Source: Sphingomonas montanisoli
GTDB taxonomy: Bacteria; Pseudomonadota; Alphaproteobacteria; Sphingomonadales; Sphingomonadaceae
Direction of reading: 5' to 3'
NCBI RefSeq assembly: GCF_008274695.1
Contig: NZ_VTOU01000001.1
Location: forward strand, 868,001 to 932,000
Length of the DNA: 64,000 bases
Position 1 is the first letter of the stretch. Each line of letters begins with the position of its first letter. The translations under genes and the position numbers were made by a program. Positions 17,045 through 25,602 of this stretch are shown here, one piece after another. The notes beneath the pieces were generated by a model, which worked only from the letters and a program-made list of their open reading frames with translations, did not search any database and was not told where the DNA came from.

Positions 17045-18000
17045 GTGAAGAACTGCGCTTCGACGGGCGTGTCGTCCTGATCACCGGCGGCGCGCGCGGC
17101 ATGGGGCGGGCGCATGCCGAACTGCTCGCGTCGCGCGGGGCGAGCGTGCTGATCTCCGACGTCGGGATCGATCTCTACGGCAATGGCGGCGATGACAGCA
17201 TCGTCGCCGAGGCGGTCGCTGCGATCCGCGCGCTGGGCGGCACTGTGGAGGGCCACAGCGCCGATCTGATGCAGGAGCAGGGCGCGCGCAATGCGGTGCG
17301 CCGCGCGATCGACCTGTTCGGGCGGATCGACGCTTTGGTCCACAATGCGGGCTTCACCTTGGGGTCGATGCCGTTCGAGGGCGAAAGTCTCGACCGGCTC
17401 GACAAGCAACTCGGCGTCAACGTCCGCGCGGGATACGCGCTGGTGCAGGAGGCGTGGCCGCATTTCCAGAAACAGGGTGGCGGCAGCGTGATCCTGACCG
17501 GATCGACCGCGATGTATGGCCTGCCGCGCAGCACGCCTTATTCTACCGCCAAGGCCGGCTATCTCGGCCTCGCCCGCGCGCTGGCGGAGGAAGGGGCAAC
17601 GCAGGCGATCCGCGTCAACGCGATCGCCCCTGCGGGCGCGACCCGGATGTCCGATAACATGCCCGCCTCCGCCTTCCGCGACTGGTTCACCGCGACGATG
17701 CGGCCCGAACGCGTCTCGCCTCTGGTGGCATGGCTGGCGCACCCAGACTGCACGATCAGCGGCGAGACCTTCGTGGTCGGCGGTGGGCGCGTGGCGCGGA
17801 CCCTGTTCTCGGAGACCGAGGGCTATGTGAACCCCGCGATGACGATCGAAAGCCTGCGCGACAATCAGGATGCGGTGATGAGCGCCGATCGCCAGCGGCC
17901 GATCCCGACCTTCCAGAGTTCGATGGACATCGCGATGGAGCTGTTCGGCTTCGATCCAGGCGGCGATGCGATCGGCTTTTCGGGCAAAGCCGCCTCCTGA
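17041..18000 (+). CDS. Short-chain dehydrogenase/reductase with C-terminal extension (TTG start)
   Basis: A 319-residue SDR. The start is a TTG at 17041 inside the previous gene's stop (TTGA); no ATG or GTG occurs in frame before the cofactor motif TGGARGMG. The catalytic pattern is intact (serine in STAMYG, then YSTAK). After the Rossmann core (about 245 residues) there is a tail of some 70 residues (ETFVVGGGRVARTLFS, then an acidic/helical end) as in the multifunctional-enzyme type-2-like hydroxyacyl-CoA dehydrogenases. It lies next to a tyrosine-less SDR, so the two might work as a pair. Product probably a beta-hydroxyacyl-CoA or alcohol dehydrogenase. Confidence 0.88.
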   Translation: MSEELRFDGRVVLITGGARGMGRAHAELLASRGASVLISDVGIDLYGNGGDDSIVAEAVAAIRALGGTVEGHSADLMQEQGARNAVRRAIDLFGRIDALVHNAGFTLGSMPFEGESLDRLDKQLGVNVRAGYALVQEAWPHFQKQGGGSVILTGSTAMYGLPRSTPYSTAKAGYLGLARALAEEGATQAIRVNAIAPAGATRMSDNMPASAFRDWFTATMRPERVSPLVAWLAHPDCTISGETFVVGGGRVARTLFSETEGYVNPAMTIESLRDNQDAVMSADRQRPIPTFQSSMDIAMELFGFDPGGDAIGFSGKAAS

Positions 18001-18001
18001 C

Positions 18002-18886
18002 ATGCCAGAAGCTGACAGACTTCATATTGTCGACACGCAGGTCCATCTCAACCGGCTGAGCGACGACTGGATCGGCGCTGATCCCGACGCCCTGATCGCG
18101 CGCGCCATCGCCGCGATGGACGCGGTGGGCATCACGATGGCCCTGATCGACGAGCGCGCCGCGCCCGACATCCTCAACGATCCCGATCCCAACGCCACCC
18201 CCCTGCCCGGCGGCGCGCAGCGCTTCGCGCACCCCTTCGCCGATCGCGCGGTGGCGGCGCATCCGACACGATTCGCAATCATCGCCCGCGTCGATTGGCG
18301 CGATCCCGCGATCGACGATCGGATGGGCGAGTTGAAGGCGAGCCCCGGCGTCGTCGCCACCCAGATCGCGCCAACCTTGCGCGACACCGATTGGGCCGCA
18401 TTCGAAAGCGGCGGCTTCGATCCCTATTTCGCCGCAGCCGAGCGTGCAGGACTGCCGCTGTTCGCCTTCCTGTCGGGCCGGGTCGACACGATCATGCCCT
18501 ATCTGCGCCGCTTCCCTGGCCTGACCGTCACCCTCGACCATTGGGGCTTCCCGATGCCGCACGAGGATGCCGTGCGCGGCGAGCAGCAACTGGTGCGCGT
18601 GCTGGCGCTCGCCGAACATCCCAACCTCCATATCAAATGGTGCAAGGGGCCTCTGTTCGTCGCCCCCGGCCCCTATCCGCATATCGAGATGCACGGCCCC
18701 ATGCGCCGGATGATCGACGCCTTCGGCGCAGACCGCATTGTCTGGGCCAGCGACATCACCCAGGCGCGCGGCCGCTACACCTGGGCCGAGGCGGTTTACC
18801 AGATCCGCGACTGCGCGGTGCTGACCGACACGGAGAAAGCGGCCGTCCTGGGCGAAAATGCGCGGCGGTTGCTGCGGTTGCGCTAG
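18002..18886 (+). CDS. Amidohydrolase family protein (Amidohydro_2)
   Basis: A 294-residue, compact member of the metal-dependent Amidohydro_2 group. It opens with IVDTQVHLNRL (a D-x-x-x-H arrangement near residue 10) and has a barrel strand LTVTLDHWGFPMP and a terminal ASDITQARG carrying the family aspartate. It is shorter than the other three copies in the window and closer to the lactonase-like branch (2-pyrone-4,6-dicarboxylate lactonase type), so hydrolysis of a lactone or ring-opened product is plausible. It starts one base after the SDR stop, as the last gene of the operon. Its stop codon overlaps the stop of the leftward gene at 18883. Confidence 0.88.
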   Translation: MPEADRLHIVDTQVHLNRLSDDWIGADPDALIARAIAAMDAVGITMALIDERAAPDILNDPDPNATPLPGGAQRFAHPFADRAVAAHPTRFAIIARVDWRDPAIDDRMGELKASPGVVATQIAPTLRDTDWAAFESGGFDPYFAAAERAGLPLFAFLSGRVDTIMPYLRRFPGLTVTLDHWGFPMPHEDAVRGEQQLVRVLALAEHPNLHIKWCKGPLFVAPGPYPHIEMHGPMRRMIDAFGADRIVWASDITQARGRYTWAEAVYQIRDCAVLTDTEKAAVLGENARRLLRLR

Positions 18887-20031
18887 GCTGCCAAGCCGAA
18901 GAACCGTATCGCATTGTCGTGGACGATCGGGCGATATTCGGCCTCGCTCAGCCCGCCGAACTGCTGGGCCATCACCGCGAGCGAATCCGGCCAGGTCGTT
19001 TCCGAATGCGGATAATCGGTCGACCACATGATGTTCTTGCCCCCGGGCAGGTGGCGATTGAGGACGCCGACGGGATCGCGGATGAACGATCCATAGACGT
19101 TCTGATCCATGTAGAAGCTCGGCCGCTCCTTGAGATCGAGCTGCAGCCAGTGGCGCTGGTTGTCGTAGATGTCGTCCATATATTTGGCCATCCACGACAT
19201 CCAGCCGACCCCGCTTTCGATCGATCCGAAGCGCAGGCTGGGGAAGCGATCGAAGACGCCGCCGAAGATCATGATCGAGATCGGCTCGGCCATGCACAGT
19301 TTCGACATGACGAGATTGGGCAGGAAGCGGGTCATGTTGGGCCGCGCGACGCGGGCGCCCAGATGGATCGTGATCGCCATGTCGTGATCGACGCACGCCT
19401 GCCAGAAGCGATCGAACTCCGGATTGTCATATTGCAGGTCGCCGTCGGGATCGCCCGACAGCGCCAGCACCTGCGCCGCGAAACCGCCGCCCGCCGTGCC
19501 CTTCTTCGATTGCGGGAAAGCGGGGATGTTAACCGCCTTCAGCCCGCGTTTGGCCGCATCCTTCAGCATCGCGATCGACTGGTCGATGTCCTGCATCGGC
19601 AGATAGGCGACGCCCACCAGCCGTTTCGCGTCATAGGCGCAGAAGTCGGCGAGCCAGCGATTATAGGCGTCGAAGCTGGCGATATAGAGATCGTTGTCGA
19701 GCGCGCCGAGCGGCCCGCCGCCAAACAGCACCGCGCGGCCCACGCCGTCCTTCGACATATCCTGCAGGCGTGCGGCCGGTTCCCAGCTGCCCGCCTGAAC
19801 GTCGCTCTGCCGACCGTTGGGACGGAAATTGCGACCCTGCCCGACCGTCGTCGCCTGCAGGTTGAGCGGCTTGCGGCTGCCTTCGAACACCACCCAGTCA
19901 TGCGCCTCGCCCGGTGCACCTTCCTCAATCTTCGGCCCGCGATCCTTGAAGGCGGCGGGCAGATAATCGTCCCAGAAGGTCGGCGGCGGATTCACATGCG
20001 CATCGGCGTCGATCAGTTCCAGCCCGGCCAT
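18883..20031 (-). CDS. Amidohydrolase family protein (Amidohydro_2)
   Basis: A 382-residue amidohydrolase beginning ELIDADAHVNPPPTFWDDY, with the metal motif D-x-D-x-H within the first 15 residues, a barrel histidine (ITIHLGARV) and a terminal STDYPHSETTWP with the metal-binding aspartate. The start at 20031 has GGGAGAGAG 3-11 bases upstream; a longer frame to 20331 would swallow the divergent promoter region. It is convergent with the nine-gene operon (stop codons overlap) and divergent from an IclR regulator, which is its likely controller. Likely a decarboxylase or C-C hydrolase; substrate unknown. Confidence 0.9.
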   Translation of the reverse strand: MAGLELIDADAHVNPPPTFWDDYLPAAFKDRGPKIEEGAPGEAHDWVVFEGSRKPLNLQATTVGQGRNFRPNGRQSDVQAGSWEPAARLQDMSKDGVGRAVLFGGGPLGALDNDLYIASFDAYNRWLADFCAYDAKRLVGVAYLPMQDIDQSIAMLKDAAKRGLKAVNIPAFPQSKKGTAGGGFAAQVLALSGDPDGDLQYDNPEFDRFWQACVDHDMAITIHLGARVARPNMTRFLPNLVMSKLCMAEPISIMIFGGVFDRFPSLRFGSIESGVGWMSWMAKYMDDIYDNQRHWLQLDLKERPSFYMDQNVYGSFIRDPVGVLNRHLPGGKNIMWSTDYPHSETTWPDSLAVMAQQFGGLSEAEYRPIVHDNAIRFFGLAA

Positions 20032-20103
20032 TTGCTCTCTCCCAAAAGCTCGGTTTCGCCGCGATCCATGCGGGGCGCGAAAGCTCCTGTCAATGATTCC
20101 ACA

Positions 20104-20118
20104 ATTTCTTTTCGAAAT
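20104..20118. promoter_or_regulatory. Candidate operator in amidohydrolase/IclR divergent region
   Basis: A short dyad, ATTTC-N5-GAAAT, in an unusually AT-rich patch of the 151-base region between the leftward amidohydrolase and the rightward IclR gene. IclR proteins typically bind short AT-flanked palindromes here, but five-base arms are weak evidence. Confidence 0.3.
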
Positions 20119-20182
20119 ATCGAGAACATTATCTACCCGATCCAGTGGCGCTCGGTTGCGGTGCTTGCTACGCCGTTGCGAT

Positions 20183-21034
20183 ATGGCCAAATCCGCTCCC
20201 GCTCCGCACATGTCCCCGCCGGTCGCGCGGGCCGTCGCGGTGCTCAATTTCCTCGCCAGCCATCCCGAACAGGCGTTCACGCTGACGGAGATCGCCAAGT
20301 CGCTGAAGATCAGCAGCGCGACCTGCCACAACCTCCTGATCTCGCTGACCGAGGCCGAATTCGTCTATCGCACGATGGGTAAGACCTATGTGCTGGGCCC
20401 CGCGCTCGCGCGGATGGCGCAGGCGTCGCTCGCGCCCGCGCTGGTGATGCAGGTCGCACGGCCCGAAATGCGGCTGCTCGCCGACGAGTTCGACGTAGTC
20501 TGCTCGGCCTATCAGTTGCTCAATGGCGAGGCGGTGATCCGCGAGCGCGCTGCCGCGCTATCACACGTCAACTGGAATGCGCGCTATCTGGTGGCGACGC
20601 CGACACGCGCGCCGCTGGGGGGCATCTTCTACGCCTGGCAACAGGACGAACTCGACCGCTGGATCGCCGAGGCCAATCCTCCGCTCGATGCGGCGGAGCG
20701 CGATCGCGTGCTCGCCTCGCTCGGCTTCCTGCGCACGCATGGCTATACGTTCGGCGTGCGCACCGTGCCGCTGGACGACGAAGGGGTCGCCCATTCGCTG
20801 CAGAACCGCCCCGAAATGACCGACTATGCCCAGTCGGCGATCGTGCCGGGTGACAGCTACAACCTTGCCTACGTCACCGCCCCTGTGTTCGGCGCACCGG
20901 GCAAGGTCGCGTTCGGCCTCAGCCTCGCCGGGTTCGTCAAGCCGATCGCCGGCGACGCCGTGATCGCCATGGGCGAAAAGCTGCGCGCCGCCTGCGACCG
21001 GGTCGGCGGCTTCATCGCTGGACGGGCCTTATAA
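20183..21034 (+). CDS. IclR-family transcriptional regulator
   Basis: A 283-residue regulator. A winged helix-turn-helix spans roughly residues 12-70 (ARAVAVLNFLASHPEQAFTL, then SSATCHNLLISL) and is followed by the IclR effector domain (residues about 85-265). The start at 20183 gives the normal short leader before the first helix; the in-frame extension to 20093 reads through the AT-rich promoter region and is rejected. It is divergent from an amidohydrolase and lies beside a CCTCCCCC repeat that overlaps its stop codon. Local control of the amidohydrolase is the simplest guess; effector unknown. Confidence 0.9.
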   Translation: MAKSAPAPHMSPPVARAVAVLNFLASHPEQAFTLTEIAKSLKISSATCHNLLISLTEAEFVYRTMGKTYVLGPALARMAQASLAPALVMQVARPEMRLLADEFDVVCSAYQLLNGEAVIRERAAALSHVNWNARYLVATPTRAPLGGIFYAWQQDELDRWIAEANPPLDAAERDRVLASLGFLRTHGYTFGVRTVPLDDEGVAHSLQNRPEMTDYAQSAIVPGDSYNLAYVTAPVFGAPGKVAFGLSLAGFVKPIAGDAVIAMGEKLRAACDRVGGFIAGRAL

Positions 21035-21158
21035 TCCTCACCCCCAGGGGGAGGTGTCAGCTTTAGCTGACGGAGGGGGAGGACAGCGACCAACTCCGGA
21101 TCATCATATCCTCCCCCTCCGTCGCCTTCGGCGCCACCTCCCCCTGGCGGGGGAGGAT
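21034..21158. repeat. Two-armed CCTCCCCC palindromic repeat (copy 2)
   Basis: Left arm 21034-21083 carries a GTCAGC...GCTGAC hairpin and right arm about 21107-21158 carries GTCGCC...GGCGCC, the same arrangement as the copy at 6919-7042. It begins on the last base of the IclR stop codon and ends 6 bases before the stop of the leftward AtuA-like gene, filling the whole space between two convergent genes. Confidence 0.85.
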
Positions 21159-21163
21159 GAAGT

Positions 21164-22939
21164 TTAGGCCAGTTCCGCCGGCACCTTGATCGGCATTTCG
21201 AGCAGTTGCTGGGCCATGCCCTTCGCCGCGCTGTCGACCTTGGGGGAGACGAGGATGCCGCCGTCCATCGAGTCATGGACGACGAAGTTGATCGCGTTGA
21301 ATCCCGGCACGTCGAACATCGTCACGCGCGGCTTCACACCCTCCGGGTAGAGATGCCCGAACCACTGGCCGACGCTCTCCGGGGTCAGAGCCGCGCGGAT
21401 GTATGGCAGGTATGCATCCTTGCGCGCGATCGCGGCGACGTTGAACAGATTGCCCTTGTCGCCGCTGCGTCCCCAGGCGAGCTTGATCAGCGGCACTTCG
21501 GCCCAGCCCGCGCCCGCCGCAACCGGTTCGGGCCGTGTCGGCCGCGCGATCGTGGCGGGGTCGAACGGATGCGCCTCGGCCTTGGGCATCACCATAGTCT
21601 TGCCCGCGACCGTCACCTTCACCTCGACATTCGCCTTGGGCACGAGGAACAGGAACAGCTTCGACAGCGGCACCAGCGTCCGCCCGCTCGTCGCGGTCGC
21701 GCCCGGCGCCATTGCGGAGGTGGTCGCGCTCGCCTCGCGCAGGAACAGTTCGACCGGCGCCTGTTCGGCATGATCGACCGAGGCGCGCATCATCACCTCG
21801 CGCGCGCCGCTGTTGCCCGCCGGGCCATAGGCGAATTCCGATCCGATCATGTCGACGTCGGCGCGATCGAACTCGGCGATGTTGCGCCCGCGCAAAATCT
21901 TGCGCCCGCGCTCGACCAGCGCCTCGCCCATCCTTTTCGCCTTGGCGGCGGCGTCCATGCCGATGATCACCTGGCTGTAGGTGCCGCGCCAGCCGATCGG
22001 ATAGCTCGCGACGCCCTTATAGCTGTCGGTTGCCGGATAGCCGCGCGCGCCCGACACCTTCACCTTGTCCTTGCCCGCCTGCTCCAGCTTCACGTCGGAG
22101 AAATCGCAGACCACGTCGGCGACGATATAGGCCTGCGGATCGCTGACCTCGTACAGCAGCTGCTCGGCGACGGTCCCCACCGACACCAAACCGCCCGTCC
22201 CCTCTGGCTTGGTGATGATGCACGATCCGTCTTCGGAGACGTCCGCCAACGGGTAACCGATGTCGACCCAGTCGGGCACGTCCTCCCAGTCGGTGAACGT
22301 CCCGCCCGTCACCTGGCATCCGCATTCGAGCAGGTGGCCGACCAGCGTTCCCGCCGAAATCTTGTCCCACTCATCGGCCTTCCAACCGAATTCGTGGATC
22401 AGCGGGCCGAGGCCCAGCGCGCTGTCCGCGCAGCGCCCCGTCACCACGATGTCCGCCCCGGCATCGAGCGCGGCGGCGATCGGGAAGGCGCCGAGATAGG
22501 CGTTGATGCTGTCCACCTTCTCGGGGAAGCCCGCGCCCGAGAACATCTCCTTGATGCCGCGCATCTCCTCACCACGGCCGGTCAGATTGTCGCCCTCGAC
22601 ATAGGCGACCTTCAGGTCGACGCCGCGTTCCTTGAGCAGCTTTTCGACGAAGGCCGCGCACCCCTTCGGATTCATGCCGCCCGCATTGGCGATCAGCTTC
22701 ACCTTCTTGGCGACGATGTCGTTGAGGTTGTTGGCGATGTGGACGGTCGCGAAATCGCGCATGTAACCGCCGTCGGGATCGACCGCGAGGCTGCGCGCCA
22801 TCATCCCGATCGTGCCTTCGGACATGAAGTCGAACATTAGATATTGCGGCGCCGGATCCGCCGCCAGGAGCTGCGCGACCGAGAGGGTGCTGTCCGAGAA
22901 AAAGGCGGAAGCCCCGCCAATTCGTACCGTCTTGGACAT
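21164..22939 (-). CDS. AtuA-family protein, two-domain form (second copy)
   Basis: A 591-residue paralogue of the protein at 8566-10368. It has the same opening (VRIGGASAF), NAGGMNPKGC, VVTGRCADSA and ECGCQVTGGTFTDWEDV, and a C-terminal AtuA-like domain with RSGDKGNLFNVAAIAR. GGGAGAGAG precedes the start at 22939; 15 extra upstream codons are rejected. Function is presumed to parallel AtuA of the terpenoid catabolic route, still biochemically undefined. It stands alone on the minus strand, divergent from a sulfotransferase gene, in a 177-base promoter region containing CCATTCC (22992-22998) and GGAATGG (23033-23039). Confidence 0.92.
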   Translation of the reverse strand: MSKTVRIGGASAFFSDSTLSVAQLLAADPAPQYLMFDFMSEGTIGMMARSLAVDPDGGYMRDFATVHIANNLNDIVAKKVKLIANAGGMNPKGCAAFVEKLLKERGVDLKVAYVEGDNLTGRGEEMRGIKEMFSGAGFPEKVDSINAYLGAFPIAAALDAGADIVVTGRCADSALGLGPLIHEFGWKADEWDKISAGTLVGHLLECGCQVTGGTFTDWEDVPDWVDIGYPLADVSEDGSCIITKPEGTGGLVSVGTVAEQLLYEVSDPQAYIVADVVCDFSDVKLEQAGKDKVKVSGARGYPATDSYKGVASYPIGWRGTYSQVIIGMDAAAKAKRMGEALVERGRKILRGRNIAEFDRADVDMIGSEFAYGPAGNSGAREVMMRASVDHAEQAPVELFLREASATTSAMAPGATATSGRTLVPLSKLFLFLVPKANVEVKVTVAGKTMVMPKAEAHPFDPATIARPTRPEPVAAGAGWAEVPLIKLAWGRSGDKGNLFNVAAIARKDAYLPYIRAALTPESVGQWFGHLYPEGVKPRVTMFDVPGFNAINFVVHDSMDGGILVSPKVDSAAKGMAQQLLEMPIKVPAELA

Positions 22940-23116
22940 AACTCTCTCCCTTGTTGGTGACGCGATCTGCCGTCGCACAGCCATCTATAATCCATTCCAC
23001 CTTTGCCGATAGCGGGGGGCGGCGCAACTTCCGGAATGGCGTAGGCTCACCACTCCGACTTGCGCGGAATGCATCACAGCCGCATCCCTCCGGCCAACGA
23101 TAAGGGAGAGAGGTGG

Positions 23117-24316
23117 ATGGTCACGCTGGTCCTGCAGGCGCGCGCGCCCGATGCGAAGATGCTCGCGCATCTCAAGGACGGATGGCCCCCGGTCGACGCG
23201 CTGCTGGCCACCGCGAGCGAGCGCACCGGCCTCGACGACTTCGGCGATCCCGATTTCAAGGTCGGCCTCGCCCGCCTGCTCCAGAGCCTCGATGAAGACG
23301 CGCAGCTCGACGAGCCGTCCCGCATCGGCGTGCTCGACGTTCTCGTCCGCCGGCTCGTCAGCCGCCTGCGGGTCGAGGCGTGGCACAGCCAGCATCAGTC
23401 GGCGGACATCACCGATCCGATCATGATAACCGGGCTGCCGCGCACCGGCACGACCGCGCTCGCCAACATGATGTCGCTCGATCCGCAATTCCGGGCGTTG
23501 CCGCCTTGGGAGCAGATCGACCCCTGGTACACCGAGTTCGCCGGCGACAAGGAAAACGACCCGCGCCGCATCGCCACGATCGAGCGGCAGAGCAGCTTCG
23601 TCGCGGCCAACCCCGACCAGATGGCGATGCACCTGTACGAGATCGACGCAACCGAAGAAGATCACGACATCATCGGCCTCGGCTTCATGGCGCAGCACAA
23701 CACGTTGCCCGTGGGCGGATATCGGACTTGGTGGCGCGCGGCCGATGCGCGGCCAGCCTATGCCTTCCACAAGAAGGCGCTGCAGATCCTGCAGGCGCAT
23801 CATATGCCCCGCCCCTGGCTGCTCAAGGCGCCGCACTACAAATTCCATATGGCCCAGATCGCGGAGGTCTATCCGGATGTCCGCTACGTCTTCACCCACC
23901 GCGATCCGGCCAAGACGCTGCCGTCCTACATCAGCTTCGTCACCCACTTTTATCCGAAGGGCACGGTCGACCGGATCGGGATGCCGGTGATCGCGAACGA
24001 GATCTACACCCACCTGTTGGAAGGCATGAAGACCGCGATGGCCGATCGCGACCGGCTGGGCGAGGATCGCTTCGTCGACATGAGCCAGAACGCGCTCAAC
24101 CGCGATCCGATCGCGACGCTGGAGGCCACCTATGACGGCCTCGGCCTGCCCTTCACCCCCGCTTATGCCGATGCGGTGCGCGCTTATTCGGACACCAACG
24201 CCACCGGCGCGCACGGTTCGCACAAATATACCGCCGAGCAGTTCGGTCTGACACCCGAGCGCATCCGCTCGGACTTCGCTTTCTACATCGATCGCTTCGG
24301 CGACCAGATCGCCTGA
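23117..24316 (+). CDS. Sulfotransferase family protein
   Basis: A 399-residue protein with the 5'-phosphosulfate-binding loop ITGLPRTGTTALANMM at about residues 103-118 and a later PAKTLPSYISF segment matching the 3'-phosphate-binding serine region. The family transfers sulfuryl groups from PAPS, but many bacterial members of this length remain untested. About 100 residues precede the loop, as in the mycobacterial/sphingomonad Stf-like group. AGGGAGAGAGG lies upstream of the start. It is followed after 11 bases by a DUF1214-like gene and is divergent from the second AtuA-like gene. Confidence 0.85.
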   Translation: MVTLVLQARAPDAKMLAHLKDGWPPVDALLATASERTGLDDFGDPDFKVGLARLLQSLDEDAQLDEPSRIGVLDVLVRRLVSRLRVEAWHSQHQSADITDPIMITGLPRTGTTALANMMSLDPQFRALPPWEQIDPWYTEFAGDKENDPRRIATIERQSSFVAANPDQMAMHLYEIDATEEDHDIIGLGFMAQHNTLPVGGYRTWWRAADARPAYAFHKKALQILQAHHMPRPWLLKAPHYKFHMAQIAEVYPDVRYVFTHRDPAKTLPSYISFVTHFYPKGTVDRIGMPVIANEIYTHLLEGMKTAMADRDRLGEDRFVDMSQNALNRDPIATLEATYDGLGLPFTPAYADAVRAYSDTNATGAHGSHKYTAEQFGLTPERIRSDFAFYIDRFGDQIA

Positions 24317-24327
24317 GGAGATAGAAA

Positions 24328-25602
24328 ATGACCGAGACGATCCTCGCCACCCCCGGCCAGCGCGAGCGCGAAGCCCTCGCGCTCAAGATCCTTGCGAGCC
24401 AGCCGATGCAGGACGCGCTCGCCCGCGTGCGCAAACTCTACGCCGACCACGATCTCGGCAAGACCGCGGCGGGCAAGGCGTCGATCGAGCGCGCCTCGTC
24501 GCATTTCGCGATGACGGCCGCCCTGTTCGCGACGATCGAGGATTCGGACAATCCTTATCTCCTCTGGTCGACCTGCGCCGAACATCAGTGGATGGGCCTC
24601 GACGTACCCGGATCAGGCTATGGCCTCGACAACCCGGACAATATCTACCGCATGGCGCAGGTCGATGGCGGGGTCCGTTACGAGATCAAGGGCCAGGTCA
24701 TCGGCAAAGCGCCGCAGCAGCACACCCTCGTCCTCTTCCGCTCGATCCCCGGCATCACCCAGGCGATGAACGAGAAGGGCACGATGGCCGAACTGTCGGG
24801 CACCAGCAGCGACACGCTGGAGATCGCACCCGACGGCAGCTTCACGATCACGATCGACAGCACCCCCGCCGACGGCCGCCCCAACCACATCACGACGCCC
24901 GCCGACATGAAGGGGCTTCACCTGCTCGGCCGCGATTCCATGTCCGACTGGTCGGTCGAGCGCCCCGTCCGCCTCGACATACGCCGCCTCGATCCACCCT
25001 CGGGTCCGGGCCTGGGCGACGAAGCCGCGCTGGCAAAGCGTGCGGCGGAAATGCTCGATATGATCACGCCCTACTGGCTCGCCTGGGTCGTCAGCCATGT
25101 CTATGCGCGGCCGGTCAACGAAGTGCCGCAGCCGTGGCTGCGCGTCACCGGCTGGGGCTGCACCCAGCAGGGCAATTTCAAGCTGGGCGCCGACGAAGCC
25201 TGGGTGGTCACGCTCGACGCGATCGGCGCGCGCTACTTCAACTTCCAGCTGTGCGATCCCTGGTCGGTCGCCCGCAACTACGTCACCAAGCAGAGCAGCC
25301 TCACCGGCGACCAGGCCGATCGCAACGCGGACGGCACCTATACTCTGGTGATCTCGGCCAAGGATCCCGGCGTCCACAACTGGCTCGACACCGACGGGAT
25401 CGATGCGGGCACCTATCAGGTCCGCTGGCAGGGGCTTCCCAAGGGCACGACCTCGACCGACGGCACGGTGCGCAGCGCGAAGATCGTCAAGCTGGCGGAT
25501 CTCAAGTCGGTTCTGCCCCCCGAGACGCGGCACCTGACCCACCACGAGCGCAAGGCACAGCTTGCGCAGCGTGCGAAGGACTATGCGAACCGGGTAGCCT
25601 AA
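24328..25602 (+). CDS. DUF1214-like protein (partner of the sulfotransferase)
   Basis: A 424-residue soluble protein without signal peptide or membrane helices. The C-terminal half carries the DUF1214-like pattern: FNFQLCDPWSVARNY, then QSSLTGDQADRNADGTYTL and an AKDPGVHNWLDT strand (about residues 300-365). The N-terminal half has an alpha-helical lead and a beta-rich region (GGVRYEIKGQVIGKAPQQH). No activity is established for this family. It is 11 bases downstream of the sulfotransferase with GAGGAG before the start, so they form one transcript and probably act on the same compound. Its stop overlaps the stop of the leftward LysR gene. Confidence 0.7.
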   Translation: MTETILATPGQREREALALKILASQPMQDALARVRKLYADHDLGKTAAGKASIERASSHFAMTAALFATIEDSDNPYLLWSTCAEHQWMGLDVPGSGYGLDNPDNIYRMAQVDGGVRYEIKGQVIGKAPQQHTLVLFRSIPGITQAMNEKGTMAELSGTSSDTLEIAPDGSFTITIDSTPADGRPNHITTPADMKGLHLLGRDSMSDWSVERPVRLDIRRLDPPSGPGLGDEAALAKRAAEMLDMITPYWLAWVVSHVYARPVNEVPQPWLRVTGWGCTQQGNFKLGADEAWVVTLDAIGARYFNFQLCDPWSVARNYVTKQSSLTGDQADRNADGTYTLVISAKDPGVHNWLDTDGIDAGTYQVRWQGLPKGTTSTDGTVRSAKIVKLADLKSVLPPETRHLTHHERKAQLAQRAKDYANRVA

